Shown here piece after piece: positions 30,743-38,829 of a stretch of 64,000 nt of DNA. The notes under the pieces were generated by a model. It searched no databases and had not been told where the DNA came from. It worked only from the letters and a program-made list of their open reading frames with translations. Position 1 is the stretch's first letter; every line of letters starts with the position of its first letter. Source of the DNA: an uncultured cyanobacterium (GTDB lineage: Bacteria; Cyanobacteriota; Cyanobacteriia; PCC-6307; Cyanobiaceae); the NCBI GenBank assembly GCA_903823115.1, contig CAIJRN010000029.1, forward strand, positions 84,164-148,163, given 5' to 3'. Position numbers and translations under genes: made by a program.

Positions 30743-31573
30743 ATGACAGAGACGCGCAGTCCCGGCGGCAACACTGAGAAGGTGGCGCCGGTGCAGCGAC
30801 GGCTGCTGTTGATCCTGGTGGCTTTCCATCCACCGGAGTCCCATGTTCAAGCCCTGCACACTTGCCTGGCGGCCCTGCCCCCGGAGATTGGCTATGCCGT
30901 GGTGGTCAATGACCATCGTGTCGGCGAACCGGTGGAGCGGCTGAGGGCCGGCGCCGATCGCTTTCTCACCAGCTCTGAAAATCTTGGCTACGGGCGGGCT
31001 GTCAACTGGATGGTGGCTTCCCTAGCCGATCTGCCCCAGTGGCTCGGGGCCCTCAACACGGACTTGAGCTGGGGGCCTGGCACGTTTGAGACCCTGCTGT
31101 CCTGGCTCAATCTCCATCCTGATGTGGTGCTGGCCGTACCGGAGATCCAGGATCCCGAAGGCAGGCCCCAGCTCCTCTGCAAGCGGGATCCCAGCCTGCT
31201 GGCTCTGCTCAGCCGGCGCTTCCTGCCCAGGAGGCTTAAACCGCTCTGGCTGCAGCGCTACGACGCCTGTTTTCAGATGGCGGAGCAGGATTTTTCTCAC
31301 CCGGTTGATGTGCCCTATCTGAGTGGTTGCTGCATGTTGATTCGCAGTACGGCCTTCAAGGCAGTGGCTGGATTCGATCGGCGCTTCTTTCTCTATCTTG
31401 AGGACGCTGACCTCAGTCGCCGTTTGCGGCCCCTGGGCCGCTGCATTCATCTGCCGGTGGCTGCAGTCCGTCATCACTGGGGTCGTGGCAATCACAAATC
31501 GCTCTGGCTCACCATGGTGAACATCCAGAGTGTCTGGATCTATTTCAGCCAGTGGGGTTGGCGCTGGTGGTGA
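30743..31573 (+). CDS. Rhamnosyltransferase-like family 2 glycosyltransferase
   Basis: A 276-residue soluble GT2 enzyme. Features are LLILVAFHPP at the N-terminus, SSENLGYGRAVNWM (the N-x-G-x-a/G-x-g-x-N box of rhamnosyltransferase-type GT2s), GALNTDLSW, SGCCMLIRSTAF and FDRRFFLYLEDADLSRRLR with the catalytic acidic cluster. The ATG at 30743 is the first in frame after the sugar transferase stop (53 bases), so both are probably cotranscribed. Likely adds a later sugar to the lipid-linked oligosaccharide. Its last 29 bases overlap the end of the convergent GT fusion gene. Confidence 0.87.
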   Translation: MTETRSPGGNTEKVAPVQRRLLLILVAFHPPESHVQALHTCLAALPPEIGYAVVVNDHRVGEPVERLRAGADRFLTSSENLGYGRAVNWMVASLADLPQWLGALNTDLSWGPGTFETLLSWLNLHPDVVLAVPEIQDPEGRPQLLCKRDPSLLALLSRRFLPRRLKPLWLQRYDACFQMAEQDFSHPVDVPYLSGCCMLIRSTAFKAVAGFDRRFFLYLEDADLSRRLRPLGRCIHLPVAAVRHHWGRGNHKSLWLTMVNIQSVWIYFSQWGWRWW

Positions 31574-33791
31574 GTGCTTTGCGATAGATTTCGGTGTAGG
31601 CCATGCCCATGGCCACGGGATCGAACTTGCGGGCGGCGATGCAGGCCAGGGCTGTGTGCCGCTCCAGCAGGGAGGGATCATCCAGATAGCGTCTGAGACG
31701 ATCCGCAAAGGCCTGGGGATTCACCTTGCCATCCTCCAGGGGGATCACCTGTCCCGCCAGTCCATCGGCAGTGGAGAGCATGGCCCTGATTTCGCCCAGG
31801 TCGGAGGCCAGATAGGGACGGCCTGCCCCCAGGCATTCGAGCAGGGTGAGGGGTTGACTCTCGCCGGGGTAAAAACTGGGAAGAATGCCGAGATCGGCGC
31901 AGGCAAAATAGCGGCCTGAGTCTGCCTGGAAGCCGAGAAAGTGAATGAAGCTGTGGTCAACGATTGGCTGGAGTCGGTTCAATTCCTTGCCGTCGCCAAG
32001 GATCAGCAGCTGAATATCAAAGTTACTCTGCTCACGCGCCAGTTGCACCGCTTCAATCGCTTCTTGCCAGCCTTTCTCGCGGATTCCCCGGCTCACCAGG
32101 CAGACAACAAAGGCATCCTTATGGATGCCCAGACTGGCACGCTCGATGGCCGGTGCCTGCTGCGGATCGATCGCATTGGCGATCTTGGCGGTGATCTCCT
32201 GTTTGAGTCCAAGGCGCAGCAGAGCATCGAGATTGCGATCCGCCACATAGGTGGCGCTGCTCACCCAGGGCCTCAGCAAGGCGCCAATGCGTTCAATCTC
32301 GTCGGTTTCAATCTCGTTGTACATGCCATGGGATGTGATCACATGACAGACATCGCAACTTCCGTGCAGGAGTTCACAGATGGTGGTGTCCACCCAGGCG
32401 TGGTGGGAGTGAATAAGATCAATGCCGAAGTCATTGATGATGGTGCCAAGAGAATCAAGGGCATCCAGCTCAATCAGGGGGATGTCATTGCGTAGCATCC
32501 GCCGGACTCCGGGTTGGTTGGGATATTGATGGCAATTGAGTACTGTTATGCTGAGGCCCAAATGCTTCAGTGTATTGGCTAGTCGAATCGGCAGAATCTC
32601 GCCGCCGCCGGCAATCAGCGAGTAGGTTACAATCAGTAGATTGGGATCGCGTTCGCCCTGACTGGCTTTACCGGGATGCAGTGCCTCGACGCGTTCGAGT
32701 AGATCGCTGGGGATGGCGTCATCGTGATGATCAAGCCAGCGGCGACGCAGTTCGGTTTTGATCGCGTTGCAGATTTCTGTGTCGAGTCGGTAGAGCTTTA
32801 AGAGTTGTTCGGCAATGATCAGATGCTCCTCCAGATAGAGGCGCTGACGGTGCAGGGAAACTGATGTATTCTGGGGATGCTGGCGATAATAGCTGCTTGT
32901 TTCTGGTGTGTAGCCAACGAGGCCGCCGCGGGCTACATGGAGATAGAAGAGCCAGTCTCCGCAGATTTTCATGTTCAGCCATTGTTGCTCCTGGAGCAAG
33001 CGCATGCTCTGGCAGTTCCGGAAGATGCTGGCGCTGACATTGGGAATCAGATTGCGTCGGTTCCAGATCTTGAGCGTCAGTTTGTGCGCCGAGCTGACCA
33101 GGCTCTCATCCCAGATGCTTGCTTCAAGTTCAGGCAGATAGTGTTGCATTGACCAGACATCCTGGCTGCCGCTCTCGTCGACGAAGCGGATCCGGCAAAA
33201 GGCCAGCATCATCGCTGGGTTGGCGAAGTTTGGAATCAGCTTGCCAAGAAAGTCAGGGTCGCAGAAGTCATCACTTTCTGCGATCCACACCAATTCACCA
33301 TTGGCCAGCTCCAGGCCCCGCCGCCATTGCTGGAAAGGCGAGCCCGAATTCTGCTCATTGATCACCAGGCGACTTTGCTCTGGATAGCGTGAATGATAAT
33401 CCCGAAGAATTTGTTGGCTGCCATCGCTCGAAGCATCGTCGAGGAGGATGACCTCAAAATTGCGATAGCTTTGATCGAAGATGCTGTCCAGTCTTTGGAC
33501 AAGATAGGCGGCGTGATTGTAGTTGGGAACAATGATGCTGACCAGGGGCTCAAATGGCTCCGCTGGCCGGTTGATGTCGCTGAGAAAGATGCGAGGAATG
33601 GAGGTGAAGCGCCTGCGTCCCGTCAGCAGGCTGAGGGAAATGGCCTTGCGCCTCAATGTGAAGAACAGGAAGTTGTGCAGCCCCGGCGCTACTGGATAGA
33701 GATAGACAAACGAGCCCCGCCGCAGTTTGCGTGCCGCCTTGCGACCCAGTCTGCTCAGGCCGGCGCTGCTGATCTTCATCTTGCTCTGCAT
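31545..33791 (-). CDS. Bifunctional glycosyltransferase, GT2-GT4 fusion
   Basis: A 748-residue protein joining two unrelated glycosyltransferase folds. The N-terminal half is GT-A: VSIIVPNYNHAAYLVQRLDS at about 83, LLDDASSDGSQQIL and WIAESDDFCDPDFL. The C-terminal half from about residue 388 is GT-B (GT4): LIVTYSLIAGGGEILPIRLA, DLIHSHHAWVDT, VVCLVSRGIREKGW, an ADLGILPSFYPGESQPLTLLE sugar-nucleotide site and the AGRPYLASDLGEIR segment. The first 80 residues are basic. GC content is visibly below its neighbours. Two consecutive transfer steps by one polypeptide is the natural inference. It converges on the preceding GT2 gene with a 29-base overlap. Confidence 0.85.
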   Translation of the reverse strand: MQSKMKISSAGLSRLGRKAARKLRRGSFVYLYPVAPGLHNFLFFTLRRKAISLSLLTGRRRFTSIPRIFLSDINRPAEPFEPLVSIIVPNYNHAAYLVQRLDSIFDQSYRNFEVILLDDASSDGSQQILRDYHSRYPEQSRLVINEQNSGSPFQQWRRGLELANGELVWIAESDDFCDPDFLGKLIPNFANPAMMLAFCRIRFVDESGSQDVWSMQHYLPELEASIWDESLVSSAHKLTLKIWNRRNLIPNVSASIFRNCQSMRLLQEQQWLNMKICGDWLFYLHVARGGLVGYTPETSSYYRQHPQNTSVSLHRQRLYLEEHLIIAEQLLKLYRLDTEICNAIKTELRRRWLDHHDDAIPSDLLERVEALHPGKASQGERDPNLLIVTYSLIAGGGEILPIRLANTLKHLGLSITVLNCHQYPNQPGVRRMLRNDIPLIELDALDSLGTIINDFGIDLIHSHHAWVDTTICELLHGSCDVCHVITSHGMYNEIETDEIERIGALLRPWVSSATYVADRNLDALLRLGLKQEITAKIANAIDPQQAPAIERASLGIHKDAFVVCLVSRGIREKGWQEAIEAVQLAREQSNFDIQLLILGDGKELNRLQPIVDHSFIHFLGFQADSGRYFACADLGILPSFYPGESQPLTLLECLGAGRPYLASDLGEIRAMLSTADGLAGQVIPLEDGKVNPQAFADRLRRYLDDPSLLERHTALACIAARKFDPVAMGMAYTEIYRKALTTSANPTG

Positions 33792-33906
33792 GGGGTCGCG
33801 TCGGGCTTTTGAGCCACAGGCCTGGGAGCTGAGCGCTCAAGGCTGGCTGGGGCCGCCGCTGACAGGCCAGTCGGCGTTGGCCTGCAGGGGATCAGGCTCA
33901 ACTGGC

Positions 33907-34770
33907 TCATGCGGCACTGCGGGTGGCCGCAAGCGCCACAGCTTCCTGCCGTTGGCCGCAGGGGCCCCAGTGCCATTCCACCCTTTCGGCCCGTTCCAGC
34001 ACCGGGATGGCATGGGAATGCAGGGTGCCGGGGCAGAGGGCCTCCAGCAACGGACTGAGATCTGAATCAAGGGTATCCGGCAGGGCATCGGGCCCTTGGC
34101 GGCGATAGCCGAAGGTGCCGAAATCCTGGGCGTAGAGATGATGGGCCAGTTGCACTTCGGCCTGATCCAGAGCGGTGTCGATCGGCACCGGGATGGGCGC
34201 AAGCGGACGATTGCGCAGGGTGGCCTGGGCCACCTGCCGCATCCGCTCCGGCAGGTTCAACCGGGTGGCGAGGCGCTGGAAATCATCGGCGAGGCTCTCG
34301 CAGCGCAACAGCTGATCGACCTTGGCCGTCGCTCCGAGATGGGTGAACCAGGTCATCGGCAGGGAATGGATGAAGCGGGGGTCGCGCTGGCTGTGACCCA
34401 GGGGCAGCTGGCTGTAGTAATGCCGGCGCATGGCCGCCGTGATGCCGGCTCCGTTGATCACGGCTTCGTCCGCGCGGCAGCGCTGGCGAAAGTATTCATT
34501 GGCGGCGGATCCCAGTCGCTCATAGGGATTCCTCACCGCGGCGATCACCGTGTAGCGATCGAGCCAGGAGTAGGCCGGCCAGTGCACCAGGTCGGCCATC
34601 GGCAGGTGGGCCAGGTCGACATAGCGATGCAGGATCGGGCTGTAGTCGAAATTGAACAGCTCTTCGCTGTTTTCGGGGGAGGCTCCGATCAGCAAGATCT
34701 CCCTCAGTTCCTTGCCGGCGCATTTCGGCACATGCAGGAAGATCAGCTCAAGGTCGTGGCGAATGATCAT
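33907..34770 (-). CDS. Sulfotransferase family 2 domain protein
   Basis: A 287-residue protein with the 5'-phosphosulfate-binding loop LIFLHVPKCAGKELREILL (about 9-27) and the 3'-phosphate motif AAVRNPYERLGSAANEY (about 78-94), matching carbohydrate sulfotransferases of the Sulfotransfer_2 type that use PAPS. The C-terminal half has no clear motif. Located 7 bases downstream of the GT31-like gene on the same strand, so probably coupled to it. The expected role is sulfation of a sugar in the surface glycan made by the surrounding transferases. Confidence 0.8.
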   Translation of the reverse strand: MIIRHDLELIFLHVPKCAGKELREILLIGASPENSEELFNFDYSPILHRYVDLAHLPMADLVHWPAYSWLDRYTVIAAVRNPYERLGSAANEYFRQRCRADEAVINGAGITAAMRRHYYSQLPLGHSQRDPRFIHSLPMTWFTHLGATAKVDQLLRCESLADDFQRLATRLNLPERMRQVAQATLRNRPLAPIPVPIDTALDQAEVQLAHHLYAQDFGTFGYRRQGPDALPDTLDSDLSPLLEALCPGTLHSHAIPVLERAERVEWHWGPCGQRQEAVALAATRSAA

Positions 34771-34776
34771 GGTTGC

Positions 34777-35835
34777 TCAGCGCAGGTGGTCCGGGACTTG
34801 CCATTGCCCCGCATCGATCTCCCGTTGTCGTTCGCTGCCAATCCCCAGCTCCTCGGGATCTTCAATCCAGTGGAAGTGGGCTGCTCCAGCCTGCAGCAGC
34901 ATCGAAACGCAGACATCTTCATAGAGCATCGATTCGACAAAGCCCCAGCTATGCAGCGCGAAATCGCCCAGCAGGCTCACCGCCTGGCCATTGAGCAGGT
35001 AGCCCGTGCCGCCAGACATCCAGCGAGCGGCGCCAAGAGAGCTGAAGGGGCGGAGATTGGAGCGTGCTGATTTGCCGATATGCCAGGCCCGTTCCAAGTG
35101 CAAAGGCGACGGGGTGAAGATCGGGAACCCCGCGGCGGCGGCTCCATCGGCACCCAGCTTCTCGACCAATCGCCGCAGTGCTGTGGGATCGCGCGGCTGG
35201 GCGTCATCGTCCATCTTCAGCAGGGCCGGAGGCGCTGGCAACAGCGAGAGCACCCAGGCAAGGGTGATCAGCTTGGCCGGCAGTCCTTCGTAGGCATCGT
35301 CGGCCGGCAAGCGCAGCAGCCGCTGCTCGGGGCAGAACTCGAAGCGCCAGTCGGGCAACTGGCGATCACCGATCACGATCAGCGGTTGACCCCAGCCCGC
35401 CGCCGCCCAGGCTGAAAAGGCCGTGAGGCTGGCCTGGCTGTCGGCCAGCTGCGGCCGGCAACTCACGATCGCCAGCACGGGAGCGCCATCGGCCAGGGTG
35501 GCTGCCAGGGCGGCGAGGGGAGCGGCATTCAGGTTGGCCAGCAGGCGCCTCGCCGAGGCCAGGACCTGTTGATTGAGTGGCACCAGGCTGAGGATGGGCC
35601 GCAATCGCTTCAGCAGCTGGATCGGTGGGGCCGAGTGGCCCAGTTTCCTGCCCAGCTGGACAGCCAGTAGATGGCGCTGAAAGTCCGAGTGCAGGCGTTG
35701 GATCGACGCCCGGCGGATTGGCACGTCGCAGTGGTATTGAACACCGCATTCCAGTTGCTCTATCACCTCCTGGTGAGGACGCAGCAGGCGCGCTTTGAGC
35801 TGCTGAGGGGCGCCCCAGAGGCGGCGAGGATTCAT
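34777..35835 (-). CDS. GT31-like (beta-1,3-galactosyltransferase-type) glycosyltransferase
   Basis: A 352-residue protein resembling the galactosyltransferase family GT31: LLKMDDDAQP supplies the D-D-D metal motif (about residue 220), followed by a Gly-rich MSGGTGYLLNGQAV segment and the YEDVCVSMLL motif with the catalytic acidic pair, equivalent to E-D-V in animal beta-3-galactosyltransferases. The N-terminal 130 residues are helical and unassigned. The ATG at 35833-35835 has a strong Shine-Dalgarno site, so the longer open frame (to 35997) is rejected. It is followed by a sulfotransferase after 6 bases and is divergent from another sulfotransferase. Confidence 0.72.
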   Translation of the reverse strand: MNPRRLWGAPQQLKARLLRPHQEVIEQLECGVQYHCDVPIRRASIQRLHSDFQRHLLAVQLGRKLGHSAPPIQLLKRLRPILSLVPLNQQVLASARRLLANLNAAPLAALAATLADGAPVLAIVSCRPQLADSQASLTAFSAWAAAGWGQPLIVIGDRQLPDWRFEFCPEQRLLRLPADDAYEGLPAKLITLAWVLSLLPAPPALLKMDDDAQPRDPTALRRLVEKLGADGAAAAGFPIFTPSPLHLERAWHIGKSARSNLRPFSSLGAARWMSGGTGYLLNGQAVSLLGDFALHSWGFVESMLYEDVCVSMLLQAGAAHFHWIEDPEELGIGSERQREIDAGQWQVPDHLR

Positions 35836-35843
35836 AGAGTTTT

Positions 35844-35850
35844 CACCTCC
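35844..35850 (-). promoter_or_regulatory. Shine-Dalgarno site for the GT31-like gene
   Basis: Read on the minus strand, GGAGGTG lies 8 bases before the ATG at 35835-35833. It fixes the start well inside the longer open frame. Confidence 0.7.
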
Positions 35851-35906
35851 ACCTGCAGAGCTCGATCGTAGGCGGCCACTCGCAGCATGATCAGCTAGAC
35901 AGCGCC

Positions 35907-36689
35907 ATGGATCGAGCTTTGTCCATCTCCCCTGCGACTCCCCGCATACGGCTGCCCGACTTCCTCGGCCTGGGGGTGCAGAAAGGTGGCACGACAACGC
36001 TGTATCGCCTGCTGGCCGATCACCCCGAGGTGTTCCTTCCCGAGCAGAAGGAAGTGCATTATTTCAGCCTTCACTACGCCGAGGGGCCCGACTGGTACGC
36101 CGCGCACTACGACGCGGTGGCGCCGGGCCAGCACTGTGGCGATATCACCCCCTATTACCTGTTCCATCCCGAGGCCCCCGCACGCATCAAGGCGCTGCTG
36201 CCAGCGGCCCGACTGATGGTGCTGTTGCGGGATCCCGTGCAGCGCACGCTGTCCCAGCTGTTCCACTCTCGCCGGCTGGGCCTTGAGCCCCTCGATCTCG
36301 AGGCGGCGATCGCGGCGGAGCCGCAGCGGCTGGTGGGGGCCGAAGCGGTGCTGGCTCGCCCGGATGGCCGCCACGGCTCCCACCAGGAGCACAGCTATCT
36401 CAGTCGCAGCCGCTACGAGCAACAGCTGCCCGGCTGGCAGGCCCTGTTCCCGCCGCAGCAGCTGCTGATCCTGCGCAGTGAGGATCTGTTCAAGGATCCA
36501 GCGGGTGTCTGGGAACGGCTGCAGAGCTTCCTGGGGCTGACGCCGATGGCCTGGGCCGGTGAGCTGCCACGGGCCAATGCCGGCAGCGGCGAGCAGGCCA
36601 CGGTGCCGCCCCAGCTGCGAGCCTGGCTGCGCGAGCAGCTGGCCCCCACCTATCGGGCCATGGAGGAGGGCTATGGCATTGGCTGGTGA
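35907..36689 (+). CDS. PAPS-dependent sulfotransferase
   Basis: A 260-residue protein of the Sulfotransfer_1/heparan N-deacetylase-sulfotransferase-like group. The PAPS 5'-phosphosulfate loop is LGVQKGGTTTLYRLL (about 22-36) with the key Lys, and the 3'-phosphate site is LMVLLRDPVQRTLSQ (about 104-118). HSYLSRSRYEQQLPGW and LLILRSEDLFKDP are also typical. It differs in type from the sulfotransferase at 33907-34770. It overlaps the downstream FkbM methyltransferase by 17 bases, so the two are co-translated. It is divergent from the GT31-like gene, with 71 bases for both promoters. Confidence 0.85.
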   Translation: MDRALSISPATPRIRLPDFLGLGVQKGGTTTLYRLLADHPEVFLPEQKEVHYFSLHYAEGPDWYAAHYDAVAPGQHCGDITPYYLFHPEAPARIKALLPAARLMVLLRDPVQRTLSQLFHSRRLGLEPLDLEAAIAAEPQRLVGAEAVLARPDGRHGSHQEHSYLSRSRYEQQLPGWQALFPPQQLLILRSEDLFKDPAGVWERLQSFLGLTPMAWAGELPRANAGSGEQATVPPQLRAWLREQLAPTYRAMEEGYGIGW

Positions 36690-37575
36690 TGGCATCGACC
36701 CGCTCGGGAACCAGCCGGCCGGGGCCGCGCAGGTGTTTGACCTGGGCTTCCACCGGGGGGAGGACACGGGCTATTACCTGGCGATCGGCTGCAGGGTGGT
36801 GGCGGTGGAGGCCAGCGCCGAGCTGGTGGCGGCGGGCCGGCAGCGCTTTGCGGTGGCCATCGCGGCCGGGCGCCTGGCGCTGTTGCACGGGGCGGTGGTG
36901 GGAGCTGAGCAGCGGGCCGCCAGTCCGGACCTGCTCTTTTATCCGCACCCGCAACGCAGCGAGTGGGGCAGCGTTGATCTGCGCTGGGTGCGGCGCAATG
37001 CCGAGGCCCATGGGCTGCCCCATGCTGAGCCGGTGCGGGTGCCAGCGCTGGATCTGCCGGAACTGGTGGGACGTTACGGCTGCCCTGACCACCTGAAGAT
37101 CGACATCGAGGGTGCCGATGAGGCGGTGCTCGCCGATCTGGCCCGCCTGGCGCAGCGGCCCACCACGGTGAGCTGGGAAACAGGCAAGGAGGGTCTGGGG
37201 GCGGTGCTGGCCCAGCATCGGCGGCTGGCGGCCCTCGGCTACGGCCGCTTCCGGGTGGTGCAGCAGGCCTATCTCCACTGTCTGCCGCCGGTGTCGTGCC
37301 CGGGCGGGGGCCTGTGGCCTTTCGAGGCGGGGTGTTCAGGTCCGCTGCCCCAGCTGGTCAGCCAGCCCTGGCGCCCGCTGGCCTGGGTGGCCTGGCAGTA
37401 TCGGCTGCTGTTTCTGGCCTACGGGCTGGTGGGGCCCCGCTCCTGGTTCCGGGCGGCGGCCCGCCACCCCTCGCCGTGGATCAGCGGCCTGCCGCGGCGG
37501 CTGCAGCGCTGGTGTGACCGCAGGCGACTGCCGCTGCCGGGTTGGGTCGACAGCCATGCCGCCCTGGGCAGCTGA
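36673..37575 (+). CDS. FkbM family methyltransferase
   Basis: A 300-residue SAM-dependent O-methyltransferase. Visible elements are VFDLGFHRGEDTGYYLAIG (motif I, about 20-38), VVAVEASAELV, and the FkbM-type HLKIDIEGADEAVL segment (about 137-150). FkbM enzymes methylate sugar hydroxyls or similar acceptors. The C-terminal 80 residues are Trp/Arg-rich with one hydrophobic stretch (about 238-255), perhaps membrane-associated. The ATG at 36673 overlaps the sulfotransferase end by 17 bases. With that gene it would add sulfate and methyl decorations to a glycan. Confidence 0.82.
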   Translation: MALAGDGIDPLGNQPAGAAQVFDLGFHRGEDTGYYLAIGCRVVAVEASAELVAAGRQRFAVAIAAGRLALLHGAVVGAEQRAASPDLLFYPHPQRSEWGSVDLRWVRRNAEAHGLPHAEPVRVPALDLPELVGRYGCPDHLKIDIEGADEAVLADLARLAQRPTTVSWETGKEGLGAVLAQHRRLAALGYGRFRVVQQAYLHCLPPVSCPGGGLWPFEAGCSGPLPQLVSQPWRPLAWVAWQYRLLFLAYGLVGPRSWFRAAARHPSPWISGLPRRLQRWCDRRRLPLPGWVDSHAALGS

Positions 37576-37578
37576 AGA

Positions 37579-38829
37579 TCAGTTGCCGGCGTTGAGGCCA
37601 CCGGAAGCCACCAGGGCCATCAGGGCCAATTGCTGTCTGAGGCAGGCGTCAAGCCCGTAGTGCTGCTGCACATGCTGGCGAGCGGCTGCCCCCAGGGCCT
37701 CAGCCCGCGGGCGATCTCGCAGCAGTTCGGCCACCGCCTGCGCCAGGTCGGCGGGGGAGAAGAAATCCACCAGCAGGCCGTTTTCGCCATCCCGGATCAC
37801 CTCGCGCACCGGAGCCGTATCGGAGCCCACCACGGCGCAGCCGCTGCTCATGGCTTCCAGCAGGCTCCAGCTCAGGACAAAGGGATAGGTGAGATAGACA
37901 TGCACGGCACTGATTCGCAGGAGTTGCAGGAAGGGGCCGTAGGCCAGGGTGTCGGTGAAATGCACGCGGCTGGGGTCGTAGTGGCCCTCGATTTCCTTGA
38001 GGAAAACCTCCTTCCAGCTGCCACTGGGGCATGCGGCGCCATAGCTGACGCCCTCCTGTTTGCCGACGATCACCACCCGGGCATCGGGGGCCAGTCGCTG
38101 CAACTCCGGCAGCGCCCGCAGGAAGCTGTGGCAGCCGCGATAGGGCTCAAGCCGGCGGTTCACGAAGGTGACCACCGGATCGCCGCGGCGGACCGAGGTG
38201 CCGTCGGGCAGCACCAGAGGGGCAACAGCCGCATCGGGGCAGGCGTGCTGGGTGTCGATGCCCTCGTGGATGACGCTGATCCGCGACTGCCATTGCTGCG
38301 GGAAGCTGGAGCGCTGGAACTGCGTGGGGGTGACGCACCAGTCGCTGGCCTGCAGATTCAGCAGCAGGTTGGCGGTTTTCATGCGCAGCTTGGCCGTGTC
38401 TTGCCAGCTGTCCAATCCCTGCTGCTCCTGGTCGAAATTGGAATCGAAGCCGATCGGCTGGTAGTAAAACTCCTGATAGCTCAGCAGGGGAGCCTGCGGC
38501 CAGATGTCTTTGATGAAAAGGGCTTCACCCCAGCCAGGATGGGCACAGATCAAGTCGGGATGGAAGCCTTTTTCGCGCAGGCGATAGGCGACCTTGGCAC
38601 AGGCTTCGGCGCGAATCACCTTGCTCTCGGTTTCCATCACCAGAGGGTGAATCCCTGGGGTGTTACTGCGTTGGACGCCGTAGGGGATGTAGGCGATCTC
38701 CGCCGGAATGGAGGCATCGCGGCGGGCCCGGCCGAGACCGACGATCTTGTGCTGTCCGGAACCGGCCAGGGCTTTCAGAACCCGAATGTACTGGCCGGGA
38801 AAACCTTGGTGGATGAACAGGATATTCAT
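37579..38829 (-). CDS. Family 4 glycosyltransferase
   Basis: A 416-residue GT-B enzyme. The N-terminal domain opens with MNILFIHQGFPGQYIRVLKA and holds LICAHPGWGEALF; the C-terminal domain has VVTFVNRRLEPYRG, ARVVIVGKQEG, and VYLTYPFVLSWSLLEAMSSG with the nucleotide-sugar Glu, then DFFSPADLA. The GFPGQY and HPGWGE motifs are shared with a subgroup of GT4 enzymes seen in many bacterial surface loci. Its start overlaps by four bases the stop of the preceding glycosyltransferase (38826-39890), so they are coupled. It ends 3 bases from the convergent FkbM gene. Confidence 0.88.
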   Translation of the reverse strand: MNILFIHQGFPGQYIRVLKALAGSGQHKIVGLGRARRDASIPAEIAYIPYGVQRSNTPGIHPLVMETESKVIRAEACAKVAYRLREKGFHPDLICAHPGWGEALFIKDIWPQAPLLSYQEFYYQPIGFDSNFDQEQQGLDSWQDTAKLRMKTANLLLNLQASDWCVTPTQFQRSSFPQQWQSRISVIHEGIDTQHACPDAAVAPLVLPDGTSVRRGDPVVTFVNRRLEPYRGCHSFLRALPELQRLAPDARVVIVGKQEGVSYGAACPSGSWKEVFLKEIEGHYDPSRVHFTDTLAYGPFLQLLRISAVHVYLTYPFVLSWSLLEAMSSGCAVVGSDTAPVREVIRDGENGLLVDFFSPADLAQAVAELLRDRPRAEALGAAARQHVQQHYGLDACLRQQLALMALVASGGLNAGN

